A stretch of 64,000 nucleotides of DNA, taken from assembly GCF_900582625.1 (NCBI RefSeq), contig NZ_UTIQ01000241.1, positions 372,001 through 436,000 on the forward strand. Direction: 5' to 3'. Each line of letters starts with the position of its first letter. The stretch's first letter is position 1. Origin of the DNA: Pseudomonas viridiflava (lineage in GTDB: Bacteria > Pseudomonadota > Gammaproteobacteria > Pseudomonadales > Pseudomonadaceae). The notes under the pieces are model-generated. The model ran no database searches. It was not told the origin of the DNA and worked only from the letters and a program-made list of their open reading frames with translations. The translations under genes were made by a program, and so were the position numbers. Below are positions 60,543 through 64,000 of this stretch, piece after piece.

Positions 60543-63146
60543 TTACACCAGCCAGCCCAGCGCCTTCGCCCGGGCCACCGCTTGCGTGCGCCGCTCAACG
60601 CCCAACTTGACGTTGATGCGCCGCGCGTGGGTTTTCACGGTATGCAGCGAAATATGCAACCGATCGGCGATCTGCAGGTTGGAATAACCCTGGGCAATCT
60701 GCTCCAAGACCATTTTTTCGCGCGCGCTCAGCGGCGACGTTTCCGCCGCCGCCTCGGCGCCCGCCCCCGCCTGACTCAGCAACAGCCGCAGTTCCAATGG
60801 CTCCGCCAACTGCGGCAGCACGCTTTCCAGCCAGGCGCCAAATTGCGCGTGCAGCGCCTGCAGGTCGGGACTCACGCCCTGCTGCTGCGCCGTTTCCAGG
60901 GCCAGCCGCAACATGGCCTCGGCGGGTTTTTCCAGGCCGTTCGCCAACAGCGCCTGCACCAGGCTGAATCGGCAGCGGTTGAGCAAGCTGCGGTAACCGC
61001 CGCGCTCGCAGTCGTCACTCAGGGCTTGCAGCGCGTCCAATGCTGAACGCACATCACCCAATTGCAGATCGGCCAAGGCCAATTGATAGCGCAAACGTGG
61101 AAGCAGGTCGTAGAAGCCAGACGGCGCCAGCAGGTCGCGTTCGAGGTAGCCGTCGAGCGTGGTTTGCAGCACGGCGCGCGCCCGTTGCGCTTCGCCCTGG
61201 CGCAACCACAGCGCGCCTTGGGCCAGTTGCAGCACGCCGCGATAGCGCACTTCTGGCACGTGCTGCCATTGCATCAGGCGCTCGGCCTTGCGCAGCAGTT
61301 GGAACGCCAGCGTGAAGTCGTTGGCTTGGGCGGCCAGTTCGGCCAGGCCCTGGTAGCCAAAAATAACGTAGGCGTCTTCGCAGGCTTCAGCGGCTTGCAG
61401 GCCTGCGTTATAGGCGGCATGAGCGGCCTCGATTTGCCCCTGGCTGGCGAACAGGCTGCCGCGTAACAGCAACAACCGCCCCATCACCGGGCCTTGGCGA
61501 CCAGCCGCTTGCAGGTGTTGCAGGCACAGGTCGGCCAATTCCAGCGCCGCCTGGGTGTCGCCCATCACGGTGAGTTGGTGCACGCGGTCGACGCTCAGCA
61601 GCGCTTCGAACAACACGCTGCCGTTCAGGCGCGCCAGCTTTAATCCTTCCTGGATGTACTCGTAGGCCTCATCGAGCCGGTGCTCGGCGAACGCCTGCTG
61701 GGCGAGTGCCTGATAGCACAGCGCGCGCTGCGACCAGGCTTCGTCCGCCAACACCTCCAGCGCCTGCAACGAATGCTCACGGGCGCTGCGTTGGCCGCGC
61801 TGGCGTTGCAGCACGCCTTGAATGGCTTGGTAATGGGCGAACAGCTGTTGCTGTTGCCGCGCTGTGGGCTGGGGAAAGAAGCGGCCCAGGTCTTTAAGGC
61901 AATCGTCCACTTCATCCAGACGCGCGCAAATCAGCAGCGCCCAGGCTTGCAGGGTAATCAGCCGGGGGGTGCTGGAATACAAGCTGGCGGGCAACTCGTG
62001 CCGCCATTGCAGAAATTGCGCGACGCTTTGACCGACCAGCAACTGTTCCTGGCCGAAGCGCTGCAAGTAGTTGGCCGCCACGTCGGGCTGATTGGCAAAC
62101 AGCGCGTGCTCGACGGCCGCGCGCACGTCGCCGTGGCTGGCAAACCATTGGCAGGCGCGCACGTGAGCCTGCGTCGGTGCGGGTGCTGAGCTTTGGCGTT
62201 TGAGCACGGCCGCCAGTGGCCGCGACAGGCGGAACCATTCGCCGCAGCTGTCCATGCCGAGAAAAAACATCTGCCGAGCATGCAGTTCTTCAAACAGCTG
62301 CGCGCCGCTTTCATCCAATACGTGTTCGCACAGCGCGGCGGAAAACCGCGGCATATGGGCAAGCACCGACAACGCCCGCAGCAAGGTTGGCGACAAGCCG
62401 GAGAGCACTTCACGCACGATGTATTCGTGCAGCAACGGCGTACCGGACGCCAAGCGTTCAGGCAGATTCTCGGCGGTGCCTTTGATCAGCAAGAGGCAGG
62501 CGCCGGCCACCCAGCCTTCGCTGTTGTGCAGCAATTGCGCGCGCAGTTCGGCGGGCAGATCGAGATGGTGTTGCTCCAGCAAACCGTTTAGTTCGGGTTC
62601 TTCCAAGGCCAGCGCCGAGGCGTCCAGTTCCAGCAAGTCACCCTGCAGCATCAGGCGCGGCAGGTTCCAGGCGGGGCGCCGGCGCCCGCCGATCCACCAA
62701 CGCAAGGTGTGCGGCGCCTGTTCAAGCAGACGGTCGAGGCAGTCATCCAGCTCGGCGCAGGCTTCGCGCGGGTAGTCGTCGAGCACGATCCACAGCGGTT
62801 GCTCGATGCGGCTGAGCAGGCTGCACAACTCGTCGTAGGTGTCGCCCTCCTCCACGGCGCGACCCAGCGCTTTGGCCAGGCGGGCAAGCAGTTCGATGGG
62901 CGTGAGGGCGCGGCCGAGCAGGTCAAGCCACACCACTTGGGTGCCGACCGGCGCCTGGCGCACGCATTCGTTGAGCAACACGCTTTTACCAAAACCGGCC
63001 GGTGCGCAAATCAGCGCCAGGCGGCTGTCGCCGGCCAGCAGCGCCTGCACCAGACGCGGACGGGGAAAATGGGCCGCCGGCAAACGCGGCAGCGGACTGT
63101 CGGATAAACGCAGGGGGCGCGGTCCAATCGGGTGGACGTTATGCAT
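60543..63146 (-). CDS. MalT-type LuxR family transcription regulator
   Basis: An 867-residue large ATP-binding LuxR regulator. A Walker A loop, ICAPAGFGKSVLLNE (about 46-60), opens the N-terminal NTPase domain (about 25-300). A long helical repeat region (about 330-770, TPR/MalT-like) follows. The C-terminal HTH (about 800-860) has LSAREKMVLEQIAQGYSNLQ and IADRLHISLHTVKTHARRIN. It should activate genes when a ligand binds the central repeats. It is upstream of nothing else in the window on this strand but faces the DUF1329 gene, whose terminator ends 90 bases before its start. In Pseudomonas this kind of regulator is often next to DUF1302/DUF1329 genes. Confidence 0.88.
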   Translation of the reverse strand: MHNVHPIGPRPLRLSDSPLPRLPAAHFPRPRLVQALLAGDSRLALICAPAGFGKSVLLNECVRQAPVGTQVVWLDLLGRALTPIELLARLAKALGRAVEEGDTYDELCSLLSRIEQPLWIVLDDYPREACAELDDCLDRLLEQAPHTLRWWIGGRRRPAWNLPRLMLQGDLLELDASALALEEPELNGLLEQHHLDLPAELRAQLLHNSEGWVAGACLLLIKGTAENLPERLASGTPLLHEYIVREVLSGLSPTLLRALSVLAHMPRFSAALCEHVLDESGAQLFEELHARQMFFLGMDSCGEWFRLSRPLAAVLKRQSSAPAPTQAHVRACQWFASHGDVRAAVEHALFANQPDVAANYLQRFGQEQLLVGQSVAQFLQWRHELPASLYSSTPRLITLQAWALLICARLDEVDDCLKDLGRFFPQPTARQQQQLFAHYQAIQGVLQRQRGQRSAREHSLQALEVLADEAWSQRALCYQALAQQAFAEHRLDEAYEYIQEGLKLARLNGSVLFEALLSVDRVHQLTVMGDTQAALELADLCLQHLQAAGRQGPVMGRLLLLRGSLFASQGQIEAAHAAYNAGLQAAEACEDAYVIFGYQGLAELAAQANDFTLAFQLLRKAERLMQWQHVPEVRYRGVLQLAQGALWLRQGEAQRARAVLQTTLDGYLERDLLAPSGFYDLLPRLRYQLALADLQLGDVRSALDALQALSDDCERGGYRSLLNRCRFSLVQALLANGLEKPAEAMLRLALETAQQQGVSPDLQALHAQFGAWLESVLPQLAEPLELRLLLSQAGAGAEAAAETSPLSAREKMVLEQIAQGYSNLQIADRLHISLHTVKTHARRINVKLGVERRTQAVARAKALGWLV

Positions 63147-63236
63147 GGTCGATGCCTCTGCTTTTCTTGTTTTTATTCGGAATCAAATAAGACCCGATCT
63201 TAACCACGCTTAGCTCTGAATGGGGCCCTGCAGACG

Positions 63237-63262
63237 AAAAAGGCGACCCGCGGGCCGCCTTA
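63237..63262 (-). terminator. terminator of the DUF1329 gene
   Basis: The stem AAGGCG-CCC / GGG-CGCCTT with one internal mismatch and a T-run on the minus strand, 110 bases past the DUF1329 stop. Confidence 0.7.
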
Positions 63263-63370
63263 TTCATACACCTTAGCGGTGGTCATCAAGCGCTGTTATT
63301 GGCGTGCGTTGGGCTTCGCGGCGCTCACCGAACGCGGACCGGCCCAACCTACGTCCAATTGTTTCAACGC

Positions 63371-64000
63371 TTAACGAACGCCCGCGTTACGCAAGGCTGC
63401 CGGGGTGTAGTCGGTGGCCGAGGTTTTGATGCCGTATTCAACCGAGCGTTTTTCTTCGTTCATCATGCCGATGGCCAGGTAACGGCCAGCGATGATGTCG
63501 TAGAGCGCCTCGTAGGCATAAGCCGGAGCCTGCGCCACGAATTGCTGGTACAGGAACGCTTCGCCTACGCGCCACAGTTGGCCACGGCCGTCATACAGCT
63601 CCGAAGCGGCGATTTGCCAGGAGTCTTCGTCGACGTAGAACTTACGTTTGCCATAGATGTTGCGCTCGCCGCTTTTCAGGGTCGCTTCCACTTCCCATAC
63701 GCGGTGCAACTCGTAGCGGGCCAGGTCGGAATTGGTGTGGCCAGCTTTGAGGATGTCGGCGTATTTCACGTCCGGCGATTGCAGCTTGAAGTTGTTGTAC
63801 GGGATGTACATTTCTTTCTTGCCGATCAACTTCCAGTCGTAGCGGTCAGGAGCACCGTTGAACATGTCGAAGTTGTCCGAGGTACGTAGACCGTCCGAGG
63901 CGGTGCCTGGGCCGTCATACGAAACCTGCGGCGCACGACGTACGCGACGCTGACCGGCGTTGTAGATCCACGCCATGCGCGGCTCGGCAACTTGGTCGAG
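63371..64000 (-). CDS. DUF1329 family protein, 5' end outside the window
   Basis: The last 209 residues of an outer-membrane-associated DUF1329 protein. The frame is open to the window edge (LDQVAEPR precedes an internal Met at 63976). Seen: AWIYNAGQRRVRRAPQVSYD, then GKKEMYIPYNNFKLQSP, GKRKFYVDEDSWQIAASELY and YDIIAGRYLAIGMMNEEKRS, all family signatures. DUF1329 proteins, related to LolB-like folds, usually pair with DUF1302 proteins and an RND-like transporter. Function unknown; a role in lipid or hydrophobic compound handling is suggested by genomic context. Confidence 0.85.
   Translation of the reverse strand, partial: LDQVAEPRMAWIYNAGQRRVRRAPQVSYDGPGTASDGLRTSDNFDMFNGAPDRYDWKLIGKKEMYIPYNNFKLQSPDVKYADILKAGHTNSDLARYELHRVWEVEATLKSGERNIYGKRKFYVDEDSWQIAASELYDGRGQLWRVGEAFLYQQFVAQAPAYAYEALYDIIAGRYLAIGMMNEEKRSVEYGIKTSATDYTPAALRNAGVR

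Overview
The window is chromosomal DNA from a Pseudomonas or a very close relative (Gammaproteobacteria). The evidence is GC-rich sequence, Pseudomonas-type REP/REPIN palindromes between genes, and gene order that I recall from P. aeruginosa. That order is rplS-trmD-rimM-rpsP-ffh-ccsA-corC-like-purT-purL-mltF-tadA-multicopper oxidase-guaAB-xseA-leuA on the left, and sodB-bifA-GIDE/LemA-imelysin cluster-RND pump on the right. The species cannot be fixed from this sequence. About 52 protein genes are supported. I found no rRNA, tRNA, CRISPR array, prophage or insertion sequence.

Layout. 1-5 kb: thioesterase, then the ribosomal/tRNA-modification operon rpsP-rimM-trmD-rplS and ffh, all on the minus strand. 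4.2-12 kb: cytochrome-assembly CcsA-like protein, a CBS-domain transporter, an MFS symporter, purT, DUF1289 plus gamma-carbonic anhydrase, two Nudix hydrolases and an L,D-transpeptidase. 12-20.4 kb: YqfO-like and CDGSH small proteins, purL, mltF, tadA, multicopper oxidase. 20.6-22.8 kb: a TonB-dependent siderophore receptor that looks like an insertion into an otherwise conserved block. 23-32.6 kb: guaBA, a zinc-ribbon protein, xseA, an M23 peptidase, a mechanosensitive channel, and leuA behind a putative 25-residue leader peptide. 32.6-37.9 kb: repeat-rich spacers, a coiled-coil membrane protein, two small unknown genes, an epimerase/dehydrogenase, and the divergent argP/amino-acid exporter pair. 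38-42.8 kb: sodB, the c-di-GMP phosphodiesterase bifA, a GIDE-domain protein and LemA. 43-48.2 kb: an iron-linked cluster of imelysin, di-heme oxidoreductase, second imelysin and DUF1513, with a candidate Fur box between the -35 and -10 elements of the first gene. 48.5-54.6 kb: chemoreceptor and a two-gene RND efflux pump. 55-64 kb: SDR, an overlapping pair made of a periplasmic solute-binding protein and a CHASE-GGDEF cyclase, phosphoethanolamine transferase, a MalT-type LuxR regulator and the C-terminal part of a DUF1329 protein cut by the window edge.

Most of the window is ordinary core genome: translation, purine synthesis (purT, purL, guaA, guaB) and leucine synthesis. The less explained parts are the leuA leader, the imelysin cluster, the binding-protein/cyclase pair, a two-motif CDGSH protein whose first motif has Cys where His is expected, a 36-bp perfect inverted repeat, and several tandemly amplified intergenic repeats. 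I see no clear new defence or mobile system.
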